Source: Lethocerus indicus
Taxonomy: Eukaryota > Arthropoda > Insecta > Hemiptera > Belostomatidae
Direction of reading: 5' to 3'
Length of the DNA: 64,000 nt
NCBI GenBank assembly: GCA_019843655.1
Contig: JACDQD010000002.1
Coordinates: forward strand, 8,545,393 to 8,609,392
The translations under genes were made by a program, and so were the position numbers. Within the stretch, counting starts at the first letter, position 1, and each line of letters starts with the position of its first letter. The notes beneath the pieces were generated by a model. It did no database searches. It saw only the letters and a list, made by a program, of their open reading frames with translations, and was not told the DNA's origin. Positions 1 through 13,323 of this stretch are shown in pieces.

Positions 1-599
1 TTCTCAATTTTCCATCCCGTTTCCTTCCTTTACATTTGCTTTAATATTCAGTTTAACCTGCTGTAATACCTGAAAAACTACTATAGGTACCGCTTGAATT
101 TTTCAAGCCTTTCCATTGAATATAACAGTGAAAAACAAAAATTATTTTGGAGACATATGCGAATATCTACAAGAAAATTAGAAATGATTAAAAGAAATTA
201 AACTCTTTTGTCTGCAATGCTAAAATTAAATTAAATTAATGAGCCCTTAAAAGGTGTTACTTTCGATGTTTTTTTTAACTTTTTTTTTATTTTGCACAAT
301 CAACTTATACAGTTATAAGTGCAATCGATACATGTATAACTTTATAAGAAATTAGTTTGAATTTAAACAAACTCTACGGCGTCCTGATACTAACCCACAT
401 AACTGTAGCGTGTTGACGGTTTGCATACATACAATGCCGTACATTTTTTCGGTCGGGTAAGAGGGCCTCGCATTCAAGAGCCGACTTCTTATGTCGATAT
501 TTAATTTCCTTTTAAAATATGTATTAATTTTATAGTTCTTGTACAATAAAATAAGTTTATATTATATAAGAGAAGATATTCTTTTATTTTAGTTAATAC
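1..599. other. AT-rich unique DNA
   Basis: T-runs at 269-276 and 280-288. No gene or repeat unit is seen. Confidence 0.6.
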
Positions 600-1045
600 C
601 TGTCTGATTACCTCCGACCCGTTTTGTTGCTACAGTGGATGGGTGTGGCCAAACAGGTCGGTTAAAGAAAAATGGCATCCGTGAATTATTTGTCGGTATC
701 GGGGCGGGAATTGAGTTTCAAGTAAGTGGGGGGTCTGGGACGAGTGCGGCCGCCAACACGTTTTAACAAGGTTAATGGTCTCGACGGAGTTAATGGCTCA
801 GCCATGAGATGATTTACAGAAAAGGAAATGTCGACGGCGCCGGCCCATAAATAAAGTAAATCGAGGTGGACCGACCCAACCGGCGCAGTTTATAAATAAC
901 CGCTGATTGGCAGTTACCCCCGCCACGCTCAGTGGGATACCCCGAACGAATTGGACAACTGACTACTGAAGAATGTATGCCAGATAATTCTATTTTTCTT
1001 CGCAGCCTCCAATCTCCACGGAAACGTTTGAAAGAACTACAAACA
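600..1045. other. CpG-retaining block, candidate regulatory element
   Basis: Mixed GC/AT composition with many CpGs. It contains a TATA-like TATAAATA (891-898) and an inverted CCAAT word (ATTGG, 906-910), but in the wrong order for a simple promoter. A donor-like CAA|GTAAGT lies at 722. No coding frame follows. Confidence 0.25.
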
Positions 1046-2330
1046 AATATCAGTTCACCGTCAGCAGTTTTGGTAGAAAGTCGACAGGATATAATATATA
1101 TGTAATATATATACATGTATAAGACAGTATGACATCACGCTAAAAGATGTCTGGAAATATAACATGTGAGAGAAGGGAGAATGTAAGATTGATAAAGCAA
1201 AATATATCTTGTTAAAACGAATTATTGTTGTCTCCTGAAGCACTAAAGAAATATTGGCAAAAGACCAAACCAGCAACAAGAGACAGAAGACCTGAAAACT
1301 ACAGTTTGAATTTAATATAAGTATAATTTTGTTTAAAGGGCCCGTATGTATTAACAGCCATTGCACATCTGTGTAAGAGTATGTTATTTGTATTTTCATA
1401 ATAGTTTCAAAATAGCATAAGGCATATTTTTCCCTAATTTGAGTACTTAAAATTTATTTATTATTAATTTTTTTCCAGGTTATGCAGATAGAATTAGCGA
1501 AAGAAGATACATAGGCTAATTATCAAGCGGCAGATGTATCAGTTGCCAAATTTCCAATGAATAAATGCCAATTATTCAAGAATTACGTAATGGTTATAAA
1601 TTGGAACGATTTGATTTTGTCTTAATTTTTTATCGCGAAGAAAAGAAAAACACTTACTGCAGAATAATTTCATGACGACCACAAATGGAGCATTCGTATT
1701 TACAGTGGGCTATTTGCTAAAAGGCAGCGGGCGGCCATAATTGTCCGGACGGTCGATCAGTGGAGCGCGCACAGAAGTCTCAGTCAGTACTTTATTCCAG
1801 GATAAGATGTACAAACCTACTGTTGTTTCACAAGAATTGTTTTACAAGAAAGCCGCTTATTCAAACCAAGTATAACACGGATAATGTAAATTAGGACCCG
1901 AATGTCATCGATGGTTAAGTTCCGGCATAGCTTAGTTTCTGGATTTTAATTTAGTTGTTTTTACCTAAACCGTTCTCTTCCCAGATAGCCCCCGTGTACA
2001 GCAAGATCTGTGAAACGGTCGCTGTGAACGTAAAATATGTTACACCTTGTACGCGTGAAATGAATTGTTTTAACTTGAAATTGCACAGCTTGGAGGCTTA
2101 CGTGCCTGCGGAGGCTCGAATCCCTGTGGCGGACGCAAAGAAATTATCTTCAATTGAAAATTTGTACTAATTATATGGAAGCTCGTGTAACATGAATACA
2201 CGCGTTATAATATATAATTTGTTTCCCCTGTCTGAGTAATTAAAATAATAATCAATTATAGTAAAATAAATAATTTAACTCACCCAGTTTTGGGTCAATT
2301 ATGAAATATTATTATTATTAGACGGGTCTG
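1046..2330. other. AT-rich unique DNA
   Basis: TATATA words at 1086-1120, a pyrimidine tract ending CCAG at 1479, and a small CpG-retaining patch at 1680-1790. No exon can be supported. Confidence 0.5.
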
Positions 2331-2830
2331 TATTCAACGCAAATACTCCAAGGGGTTTAGATTGAGGTGGAATGGTGGAAGGTGGCTTGAGGTCGGTGGT
2401 ATGTAATTGGCGGCGGGAATATCTGGGAGTTATTGTGCTGGGGGTCCCGCAAAACCTCGGCTACTCAACTAAAAAACGTTCTCTTCACAGCGCTCACCTA
2501 CGCCCAAATTACTTCCGATAAACTCCCTTATTCGCCGCCGGTATTCGCCCCCAACAACCGTGCCCGCTCCCACTTTCCCAGATGCTTGCCGGTAAAGTTC
2601 GCTTTTTACCTCTGCCCCAACCCTCCCCCCACCATCACAGCCCTACCTTAGAAAAGCGCTACTTACCGAAGCCCGATAATTGTCCGCGAACTTAACGCAC
2701 TAATGTTTTGATCCCGCAACGTTTAACCCGAACGCTGGCTTGTTGAGTTGTGGCGACGAATTTTGCACTCCAATGCCGCTCCCTCCCTAACTATCTCATC
2801 GCTTATTTGACCGCCTCCACAAAAGTGTTT
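2331..2830. other. CpG-retaining block
   Basis: GC-mixed with several CCGCC and CCCGC words. The small open frame here has no recognisable product. Confidence 0.25.
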
Positions 2831-4010
2831 TTGTAAACTACGAACAAGAGAAAGATGTATCTTGGAATTTCAAAATACTACTTGAGAATAGGCGAAATAT
2901 ACTTCTAACGCATGAAATCTGTTTAATTCGTCAAAAAAATAGAACATAAATTAATCATGAATATTATAATCAATAAGACATCAACAAATCATAACAGTAA
3001 TCGAATCAATTGAGAATTGAGAAAAGTTAATTAAATTACAGTTCCATTTAATTAAATCGATTTGCTGCAAAGATATATTTAGTTTGTTATTCCCCGCAAC
3101 CATAGTTCACTGTTTAAAGTAATATTGTGAAACGGGTAATTCTTGCTAACCCCCGAAATTGTCCCTACCACTCTGTGACACTAGTTGTGCCCAGACAAGG
3201 TACAAGCGTACTCATAGAACCACATCGCATGTGTACATATTGTGTATGTCGTGTATTTCATAGCTAGACATAAAATAAATAAAATGAAAAATACGAAAGG
3301 AAACTATGGAGCGTATTTGCTTATATTGGTGAATATGGCTTCAAATATTAAAACACCAAAATGGAGATACGGTAACGAAGGTAGGTGCAGAAAATTGAGT
3401 GAATAAAAGTGGTATTTTGTTTACCGAGCGTTCGATTCTCAATTTTCACTGTGTTCAATGCATTTTTAATAAGATTCTTATAATGGAATTCCGGTAGGTG
3501 AACCCTCGAGCCAGTTACTTGTGGATGAGTCTGCGGTGTAATCGGGAATTAATACTATTAGCAAACAAGAGGGCCAATAAAGGCTATCCTCAGAGCAAAC
3601 ATTAGGCACGTTTTATAGTTATTGCTATTGCCCAGAGTTCCCTTCTGCCCGGCCCCCCACCACTCTATAATTAGAGAATATTTTCGCTAGGATAATGCCC
3701 TGCGCAATATACTTCATTGCAAAAAGAGTTGGTTCCGATTTTAATCGTAAAATGTGTCTCGATGTATTACAGACGGAAAAAATGAATCATAGCCAAAATG
3801 AATAACAAAAAATATATACAGACGCCATTAATAATTATATTTCATCAACCAAGCAGTTTTGAACATGAGCATGCAGAAGTTCGGGGAAACCAGTCTTGTA
3901 TGGGACATATGAAGCGAGAGTTCACACTCCTGTTAATATTCCAAACCCGTAGACATAGAAATATCCTTCAACTAATACAATTCTTATTCAAATTAATATA
4001 ATGTTGGCAG
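2831..4010. other. AT-rich unique DNA with a patch at 3490-3670
   Basis: The patch keeps CpGs and contains GGCCAATAAAGGC. The remainder is plain AT-rich sequence. Confidence 0.4.
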
Positions 4011-4330
4011 TAATATGGATGGGATACGTAACTCTCAACTTTGTGAATTGCCCAGGGGACGAGGCGAAAGGCGTCCTGTGAGGAATCGAGGAGGAAAAAA
4101 AATTAAATTTTATCGATGGGGCCGGCAACGCGAGACACCCGATATTTATGGAGCATTAAGTACACCTAAAAGCGTTATTATTTCTCCGGGCAAAAATTTC
4201 CCTCGTGCCGAGTTAAGTGAACTCCCAATAAAACTCTGTTTAGCTAAATGGAACTGCCAATGGGGCCGGAGTGGTGTGCCGTTGGGGCGGGCCCACCGAT
4301 GCCTGTGAGTCTGATCCGATCAACTTCAGT
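4011..4330. other. CpG-retaining block, candidate conserved non-coding element
   Basis: Dense in CpG yet unique. It contains TTTATGG (Caudal/Abd-B-type word) near 4144 and TTAAATTTTATCGATGGGGC around 4105. A frame of 97 codons crosses it but has no recognisable product. Confidence 0.25.
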
Positions 4331-5108
4331 GATATTGAGTCCGGCTCACATGCGGTCCTCCTCTCAGGACTAGTATGTAAGTATGCCCCTTAAGTCAATA
4401 CAGTCATACCCTCTCGTATTACCGACCTAAACTACGTGCGAAAAGGACACGTCCAAAAACCCGAAACCGGTCTCACTCAGCCGAATGGATCCGACACAAG
4501 TGATATTCCAAAAACTCGTGCACCCATACACTAACACCTTAAATTACTTATTATTATTCATTATACTTATTATATTCATTATGATATACAGAAATATATG
4601 TTCCCAACTTAACTATCTATGAGTATTTATGATTTTAAGAATGCATTTTGGTAAAGTTCTGGAAAATGTAATTATGGCGGCGAACCATATTTCCTTGCTT
4701 TGTGCAAGTTTCACTGACAAAAATCATGAATATGTAGGTATTATATTAAATATAGATGGGCATTGCAAACAAAATCGCTGACTATCAGGAATTGTTTCAG
4801 TCGAAGAATCGCTCATTTTTCGAGTGCAAGTCCAACAATATTTGCATGAATCTGTTCGAACTCGGACCCTATCATGAATACCGGTACTTGGGAAGACATT
4901 ATTCCAGAATTTTAATGCGATCCAAAATAAATTGAACTGTTACGTCTTTGATCCCTCTTATAATAAATACAATTGGTTTGCGAGGTAAACGTTTGTGAAA
5001 CTATAATTTTTACTTGTAAGCATTTGAAAATATTGATTGGCATACGATAGCCAGTAACAGAAAGGCAATAAAATATTTATAAATATTAAATCAAAACACA
5101 TTTTAGTC

Positions 5109-5252
5109 CTTTGCGTTTAAAAACTGCCGTTTAGAAACAAAAACCGTTTTCCACACACGATTAGTGGTTAAAACCTTCTTTTTCTGGCCCGATTTGCGGT
5201 TAATGACCACTTTTTAGCCCAGATTTGCGGTTAAAAACCCGTTTTTAGGCCC
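5109..5252. repeat. Degenerate 31-bp minisatellite
   Basis: Three copies of about 31 bp can be lined up: 5159-5190, 5191-5221 and 5222-5252. The shared core is GATTTGCGGTTAAAAACC, then a T-run and GGCCC. The last two copies are most alike. Two more diverged partial units may lie at 5109-5158 (GCGTTTAAAAACTGCCG and AAAAACCGTTTTCC). The repeat stops at GATTAATAAT. No coding or transposon link is visible. Confidence 0.75.
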
Positions 5253-5560
5253 GATTAATAATAACTATAAATTGAGTTCATTCGCTTCCTAGTGGTTAAT
5301 GTCGCATTTCGATTTGTGTCCAAGGGAAACATTGGAAAACTGGTCTGGTTCAGTATAAAGCGATTTTTAATTTATGCTATTTTTTTGTCTCGTGGGGGAG
5401 TCGCGCTCCCAATTTTCGGCCTCCATTCCTCTATTAGGCCTTAAGCTCGCTCATCTATTTTATGTATACCTCCGTTTGGTGGGAAACAGTACGAGGGGTT
5501 CGAAAACAGTATCAAGTCATAGGCAGGGAATAGACTGTAGAAATAAAGGTACAAGATTAA

Positions 5561-5596
5561 AAAGAGAGTGAGAGAGAGAGAGAGAGAAAGAGAGAG
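5561..5596. repeat. (AG)n microsatellite
   Basis: Nearly uninterrupted AG repeat with two small breaks. On either strand it gives the GAGAG words bound by GAGA-type factors in insects. Confidence 0.9.
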
Positions 5597-6430
5597 CGGG
5601 ACCGAGTGAGCTAAGAAAACTGGGATTGGGTTATGCGGCGTTGGGCGAGTGTGCCCGTAGCCGGAGGTATATATATCGATTGGGGCTAGGAGAGGGTGCC
5701 CTCGGGCGGTGGGGCTCCGCGGAATAAATAATGTATCTTAAGTGTAATGTATCTCACCCAAGGGATAAGAGGTTGAGGGGGGGAGAGGCAACAGGCACCC
5801 CTCCCCTCACCCCATACCACTACTCCATTTTTGACCGATTCTCTTTCCCCTTCAGTCAAGAGCTCACCCTCCACAAAGAACCTATCGGCCGGGAGATATG
5901 GAAATATATACAAGGAATAATTGATTGTAAATTATTAACCTAAAACTAATACCTTATTATTGTTCGAAAAAGATATAAAACGATTAAATGTCTAACGGTG
6001 GGCAAAATGAATCTCCCGAGACTGTATTCCGAAAACTATTATTTTAAGCCCGAACCATGTGGCTTCTCACTGTCTCCAGTAGTACATTTTGATGTAAATA
6101 ACCGTTCGTGCGATCGCCGTCTGTCCACCAACGACTATTTTAAGGGTGTGAATTATTACCTGGTTATAAACCAGATATACATCGAAATGATCATTGTCCG
6201 CGCACGTGGAAATTGTTTTGTCGAATAAATTCGAAAATTCCGATTTTTCTTTTATTAATAAATAAATGGTTCTCGATTTCAAATAGCATGCTTATGTGCC
6301 CGAAGATTATACCTGACCAGCTTTTGACCAAATAGGAGAACACAGACACGATTAGGTTCATCAATTTATGTAACAATAAGTTGAACAGATTTTTATCGAA
6401 GATAAATTTTATTTTTTCGATCGATCGATA

Positions 6431-7060
6431 AGCACTAGGCGAATTGATGCGGGGACTTGGGTAGGCCCCCTCGGCGGGTCTTTGTCAAAGATGGGCTGTA
6501 TCGTGTATAGAATAGCTAAATAGTTTGAGTGGGCTTATCTAAGAGCCGACGTCGGAGGTAGTGTCAACAGGGGTGGGGGCGGGGTTAGGGGGCTGAGCCC
6601 GCCACTCGGCTAGTTTAATCTTGTTAAACGAATATTTACTAACCGTGTTCATTTCGTCGAGGAAAACTCGGTTTTCAGAATGGGCCGAGGCCTGCGTTGT
6701 TTAACTAACTGAGCGCCCGCAGAGAGCAGAGCCCAGACAAGGAGGGAAAAAAGCGCGGGCCGCGCGCTACGTGACGAAATCGAGATTAAATTTTGTGCAC
6801 CGCCGGGATAACTTATCAACGCACCCTCCTCACCTCCTCCTCCCACCTACACCCGGCCCCCTTTTCGGGATAAGAGTGCGCACTCACGAATAGAATACGG
6901 CCAGATTTCCACACTGTCGGATCCTCTCTCCCAAAGGCGACATGATTGTTTGCCGGCGCCAAATATTTAAAATGAGGTCACATTCCGGGTCGTATAAAGG
7001 CATCCCAGCACGAGGAGGAGGGAAGTGGGGTTTGAAGGCCGTATAAAGTCCATTTCTTAT
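6431..7060. other. CpG-rich block
   Basis: Second in CpG density to the 43-45 kb island. Contains the palindrome CCGACGTCGG (6546-6555) and, at 6649-6850, a GC-rich stretch with GCGCGGGCCGCGCGC. The word GACGTCGGAGGTA is shared with about 13989. No TATA/Inr pair could be identified. Confidence 0.3.
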
Positions 7061-9010
7061 TAAAACGTAGAAATACCGTTTTAATTCCCGCGATTTATCT
7101 CTTACCTACTTCAATGCTAACTGTTAATTCATTATCGTTTCATAAGTGATAATGTTTTAAATTCCTTCCCTAAATTCCTTTAAGTAATTGTATTTGTTAT
7201 GTACCTAAAATATAAATATTAAAACGATTTTAAAATACTGATCCGGAGTAACTTCTTTTACGTACGGAACTGGTAATCCGCATCGGTTTGATACATTAAA
7301 TTGGGGCCTGTCGGTGAGGGATGAGAAGGTAGCGTGTGGGGGGACAGGGTCGCGGAGCAAATTAAAATTTCACGTTGGCGGTGTAAAATTTTGAAACTGC
7401 CGCCCCTCCCGCCATCCCAACAACCGCCCGTGCTCCTCCCCAAAAAATTACTCCACATTTTAGTGCCACTCGGTTCCTTTTTCATTGCCCTCACATAGTG
7501 CGTCTTGTTGGTTTACACTGCCATACATTATGAATGCATTTTTTATTGTTCTTATATCCTCCAATTGCAACAAGGTTGGATATGTAAAAAAATTCATATT
7601 TTGTGAGGGGTATCGAGGGGATACTTTTTATAACGTATTTTTTAGGTACCACGAAATATCATACTTGCATATTATTTACCACTCGATGTACAATCGGAAA
7701 ATAAATTCTCTATCCGGGTGGTATGCATAACAAACTTTACACACGGAATAATGCGTTATTGTTATCGATGCGCGGATACCACAAAATCTAATTTATTTCA
7801 ACGATCATTACTTTGTATAAGAATGCAATGGCAAATCGTCTCAAGTTCTTGATATCTACAAACTACTCACGATGGCGACAAATCCACGCGGAGGAACCTC
7901 TTGTAGGTCTGTGGGGGACAAAAACTGTACGAATAAATACCGTAATCTAGAAACAAGTGTCTAACCGGAAGGTGTCGTTGTGCGATCATCCGTTCTAAAT
8001 AACGGAACATTAAAAGCAAGTTTTCCATTTAATTTATCGCTCCCGGGTCTGGAATTTGGAGCCAAGAAAGGGAGGAACGAGGCTCAATTTAAATTCAAGG
8101 GGGCAAGGCAACGATCCTCCTTCATTTCCTCCTCCGCCACACCTGTCCTTTTCATAGATTTTAATCGGGATAAATATTTTAGCGCCGACCCCCCTCCCCG
8201 CCGAGTGTAAATACCCGGGTGGTCCCCCTTAACTTCGTTTCATCCCTTGGCTCCCGCCCCAACTTTACCAGATTAACTTATTCTAGCCTATATAATGGCG
8301 TGTGTCTTTAATCCTGATTTTTTATAACATTAATTTATAAATACAAATGTTACACTACTATATTACAATCGCGGAAGATTGTTCGCCTGTGGCACTCATT
8401 GTTTTTCTCTCTGTTAAACAATAGCGTAGTTTCTAATTCAATCACAACATAACTAGTAATGGCTGTGCTCGAGCACCCGCTGTGATTCTCATTTCTAATA
8501 GAGAAGCTGATCCGTCGACCCGAGAGCAACGCTGGCCTCTTGTTGAATGATCTCGGCACCATATTGTCTGTAACGTAGTCATGAAGAGAGCGATATTTAG
8601 CTATGATGCTATCGACACTCACACCGTAACTATTGTTGTAACTATGGTTGTGGGTGCCAGGGAGTTTCTTAGTTATTTCGGCTTCAAATGAACATATCGC
8701 CACGGTGGGTAAAGTTATTTAGAAAGCATTCAAGATCCCGCTATGACACTATAGGGGTAAGCCAGTGGTGGGCTCGGGTTCAAAACGGACAGGCAGGGTC
8801 TGAAAGGAGGGCCCATTGTCCCGGGAATGGGTCCTTGGGCAATCCTTTTCCAGATCCCATTGTCGACGAGTCGGTTGGTTTTTGCCTGGGATATTATGGG
8901 AGGAGGCCGGGCTACCGGGAGCGCAGTTAATGGGCGGCCCTCTACTAATTGAGCACCTCACCCCCGCCCGACCTTTAACCCTATCTCCCTATCCGACCAA
9001 ATATCTTCAA
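7061..9010. other. Alternating AT-rich and CpG-retaining unique DNA
   Basis: GC-richer patches at 7370-7450, 7960-8280 and 8700-9000. A 117-codon minus-strand frame (8350-8703) begins at GTG and has no recognisable family, so it is not called. Confidence 0.4.
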
Positions 9011-10918
9011 GCCTAAACTTTAATAATCAGACACTCGAAAATCCTCTACCCGCAGTTTAGATCCTCTGTGGATTGCGGGATTTTATTTCCGATGTACCTG
9101 TGTATTATTTCCTTTGATTTGTAAGTCCGCAATAAAACGATGTATTAAATGACAGCTATCCATACTAATTTTATTGTGATCATCTATAAAGGTGATATCA
9201 TTAAATTAAACGAAATATACAAAAAAATGTTTCCCCGTCGAGTTATTTTCGTTGTTTGATGAGGGCGGTAGATGGTCGGATTAGTAATGAAAAACAAAGT
9301 TCATTGTCAATTATTTACTCTGTAAGGCAACGTGTGGGTTTTAACAGCTGTTTACGCGATCAAATCCAGCGTTTTGTTTGGTCCTCTGTTTGCTTACTCT
9401 TAATTTATTGACTTTGAATTGTTTACTGTTAAATAGCTTGCCATTCATGATACTCCTAAAACCGCTTGATAATTGTATATTCTATCCATAAATCGAATAT
9501 ATCGTACCCTATATTATAATTCTTTAATTGAAGTTTCTCTAAAAGGCCTAGGTTATGCGGCTCATGTCATCCTTTCTGATTTTAATATTTTTCCTCCTTC
9601 ATCGCCTGTACTTCTCGGATAAGTGTTTGGGTGATGATTTGTGGTACAACGATTATATTAACAAATTGTGTTTATTAAATAAAAGACGGAGCTAAAAATC
9701 CTGGCCTTAATTTTCAAGCAGATTACAATTACCTGGGTAATCAGGATAAATCAAGGAAAAAATACGTACGGGATGATCCAGATATGAGGTGTTATGACAT
9801 ACCGGTACGGAACACGCGTTTCAAGATCATATTTGGGATTTTTGTCGGGAGGCGTGTTACGTCCCTTGCAGCAGAACATAGCGGCACACGAAGGGGGAAA
9901 AGAAAAAACAGAAGAAGTAAAAGAAAGGAAATGAACCGTGCGTAACGCAGATTTTACGGTACCAGAACCTCGGCAAAGTAAGTTGAATTATACCTACGTT
10001 CCCGACATTTCATTCTTTCCTTTGCCTGACGTTTTAATGATTTATATTTACGATTTATCGCCCATTTGGGCGAAATCAAAAACTGCGAGTAGCCCAGCAC
10101 TATTTGTCGTTCTAGAATCGTTTTCTTTTGTACCGGAGTATGGCATTTAAAACAATCTTGCAATTAACAATTACAGTTACATTGAAGCCGCTTGATGGAG
10201 ACTGAGGAAATACAAAGTACAAGGAATACATAACTGAATATAACACATTCTAAGAATTATAAAGCATGATATAATATTTATAACCCATTGATATGTCAAC
10301 AAAATTGTTAATATAACGTTTCGAAGAGATGTATTCTTCAAGTCATTTACAAACCAGCTACGGGAGACCGGATTAATATCGTTGTATAAAGCAAATGTTA
10401 AAAGGCGATTGTAAATAAAGAGCAATTGAGAAATCTGATGCATAGAGCGACATTGTTGCCTCTGTTGTTGCGGTCAGTGGGTTGAGAAAGCGCTCACTGT
10501 GCCTTTGATAGTGATCGTTGCTGAACCTGGTACCGGTCGGATGAAATGGATCTTCAGGCGGAAAGGACCGACCGCAGGAAGTCTTCTTCACTGAAGGGCC
10601 CTACTGAAGAAACTGGTAACCCGCCTAACGGACCAAATGACCCTAATATAGTCGGTGAGTGGGAAGAAAAAGTTTTTCCAAGTTAATAGAAAACAGCAAT
10701 TGTGTGAACCGTTTGTGGATACAGATTCTACTGCGTGTTTTACGCGCTTAGAAAGTGTACAATTCCAAACATTGAGTCATTGACAATCCTAGGAAAAGGC
10801 GTTACTTACAAATTGTAACTGTAACTGTCGTAATTCCAAAACTAGCTATTCTGAACTATAATACATATTCAAATAAATTTAAATAAATCCAAATATGTGT
10901 CATAAAGATATATGAAAC
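9011..10918. other. AT-rich unique DNA
   Basis: A small CpG-retaining patch at 10440-10640 contains TTCTTCA/TGAAGAA arms (10584-10590, 10605-10611). Nothing else is seen. Confidence 0.5.
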
Positions 10919-11039
10919 CTAATTACGATTTTGGCGATTTCTAATCAGCCAGCATTGGTCGTCACAGACACGAACAATTGTATTTATTATTGGTGAGAAT
11001 CGAAGCAGCCGTTCACGTTGTACAGCGTATAGGTCACTA

Positions 11040-11159
11040 CTGATCTTTTTTACCTGACCCCATGACCTGGAAAGGTGCTTCTTGACCTGACCGGACATGA
11101 GATGCATGCACGCTGAAAGTTTGGTGGAAATCGGTGCAGCCGTTTGGAAATGCATAGCG

Positions 11160-11195
<36 letters not shown>

Positions 11196-11222
11196 AACGC
11201 CATTTGACAAATATATAGATTG
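11040..11222 (+). mobile_element. Degenerate 3' end of an RTE-like non-LTR retrotransposon or a SINE using the same tail
   Basis: The stretch has repeated TGACCT/TGACCTGACC words (about 11050-11095), then AAAGTTTGGTGGAAATCGG, GCAGCCGTTT, an AC repeat (11161-11191), ACAAACGCCATTTGACAAAT, and ends ATATATAGATTGG. This order matches the 3' tail shared by many arthropod RTE-type LINEs and their SINEs, recalled as family knowledge and not searched here. No reverse transcriptase or endonuclease coding remains nearby, so it is a 5'-truncated copy. The left edge is uncertain and could reach back to about 10930. The AC array would be its expanded simple-repeat part. Confidence 0.55.
11161..11191. repeat. 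(AC)n microsatellite
   Basis: About 15 uninterrupted AC units inside the retroelement tail described at 11040-11222. Confidence 0.95.
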
Positions 11223-12350
11223 GACTCAGTGGTGTCGTATAATCATGATACATTTTCTAGATCTAGTAGTCATGGACATCCTTGGTGTATTTAGAACTAT
11301 TAATATGGCTAATGAAAGACCGCCGCTGGTCAATAATTTTGGCAGAACACAGATTAAAGGTCCATTTTCAATTTTTTTAAAGGCCTCAGACAAAAAAATG
11401 TTCAATGTTAGAGGAAATATAACGGTTCAGAGGAGGGCTCAGATTAGCTCACTTGCGATGGCCCTTAATTTTCCCATTAGCCAGGCTTTTACCCTACCCC
11501 TCAACCCGGGGGTGCACCTGTATTGTATTTTTGTAAGACTCAAGGTGAATGATTTTTTATTTATAACTGTACACTGTGTACTAAAACACGATTGCAATTT
11601 TGAACATATATGGTTCCTGGCCTATTAGAAAATGATTAATAATATTGATGAATAATAATAATAATAATAAAAATTTATTATTATAATAAATAATATATCT
11701 ATAATATAATGATATATTATCGTTATCATAATAATGTTACAGAAATCTATATTTGGTATGCTAGATGGATATAGAATAGTATTAGAAATTAATTTAAGCG
11801 GCGATTGTTATTAATTTTCGAAGATTGTGCCATTAGTCTGGTCGATATCCAGCTATGACCATACAACATATAACAATATATAAAAATAAAAAAATATATA
11901 TGTGTAATAAATAAATAAAAACGCGACACAATACAATAATACATACATAATACAATGCCGCGGGCTAATACACGCTGATGGCTTCATTCATATATGGAAT
12001 ATGCCAGCGCATTTCTCATTCCGCTTGTTTGGTGCAAGATCGCGTTCGAGTTCTCCCCCTCAGAGACACCCTATTGACCCGAGGGATGTTCTTAATCGTT
12101 GTTTTTTCATGCAATATAACGATTTTAACCATTCTTTTCTAAATTGTGTCTACTATCAAGATTTTTGTATAAATCACTTTGATCGAAGTAAATGGCAAAC
12201 TACGTTCGGGACGTTTGAGGGAAAGAAGAGGAGAAAACCTGTTTGCGTTAGGCGTTCGGGATCTTGGGAATGGCCCCACAAATAAAGCCATAACCCGCGC
12301 TTTCATTCGTAGATAAACCGGGCGGTATTATTTTGACCCAGTGTCTGTAA
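11223..12350. other. Unique DNA after the retroelement tail
   Basis: A 127-codon ATG frame (11245-11628) starts 22 bases after the retroelement end. It shows no recognisable domain and its length is within chance expectation. 11640-11960 is extremely AT-rich. Confidence 0.4.
11650..11671. repeat. (AAT)n microsatellite
   Basis: About seven AAT units, followed by a very AT-rich stretch of TTATTATAATA and ATATATTAT words up to about 11730. Confidence 0.85.
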
Positions 12351-12364
12351 GTGAGGAGGCGGCC

Positions 12365-12391
12365 GGGAGGGGGGCGGGGGCCCTGGGGGGG
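12365..12391 (+). other. G-quadruplex motif
   Basis: Runs GGG, GGGGGG, GGGGG and GGGGGGG are separated by loops of 1, 1 and 4 bases, meeting the usual four-run rule. It lies about 160 bp before the CT array. Confidence 0.6.
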
Positions 12392-12550
12392 CTTTCAGAT
12401 TGAAATGAGAGGGAGGGAGGGAGGAGGGGCACAATGCCGGGGGCCGCATGTAATCAGGCACCAGAGTATTGTTTCTAGGCCCCCACCCCACCACGGCCTA
12501 TTGTTCGGCCCCCTCCCCCGCCTAACTGTTGCTATTCATAAACGCATCAT

Positions 12551-12865
<315 letters not shown>

Positions 12866-13266
12866 CTCGGGCCCCGGACAGACATTTCCGCACCTCTTTT
12901 GTCCGATTTCCCCCGCCGGCCCCCCATCACTTCGGAACCTTTCGAATTATAACCGACTGGCGCCATAGGTCCCGAGTCTTACTTTTGAAAATACACATAT
13001 CTATGAGAATGAAATTTAGAAAAAATATATTACATTATAGTGGACTAAAATGTCTAACCCTTTCAACGTGGCCAGTCTCATATTCTATTAAATTATCCCT
13101 TTTAATCACGCGCACTAATTTAAATTAAATTAAAATAAAAACTTCTATTAATTATAATTGAACGTATCTAATGTTTATTTTCATGTACAGAGCCGTCTAT
13201 AATATTCTCTTCCATTACTTGCGCGGTTATTCTGTAGATCAATTATTTGTCGTTTTAGAAACAACC

Positions 13267-13271
<5 letters not shown>
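12866..13271. other. Unique DNA between the CT and TA arrays
   Basis: GC-mixed to about 12970, then AT-rich. No gene is seen. Confidence 0.5.

Positions 13272-13320
<49 letters not shown>
13272..13320. repeat. (TA)n microsatellite
   Basis: 49 bases of uninterrupted TA alternation, able to extrude as a cruciform. Confidence 0.95.

Positions 13321-13323
<3 letters not shown>

Larger units (their letters stand above)
4331..6430. other. Mostly AT-rich unique DNA
   Basis: Outside the minisatellite and AG array, 5640-5830 is G-rich, with AATGTATCT repeated near 5730-5752. CGATCGATCGATA at 6418-6430 is a short GATC tandem. No gene is seen. Confidence 0.4.

Noticed and set aside
8350..8703. 117-codon open frame on the minus strand
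   Set aside because: Begins at GTG, not ATG; no family recognised; chance length.
11245..11628. 127-codon ATG open frame on the plus strand
   Set aside because: No recognisable domain, length within chance expectation for 64 kb, and it starts just after a retroelement tail.
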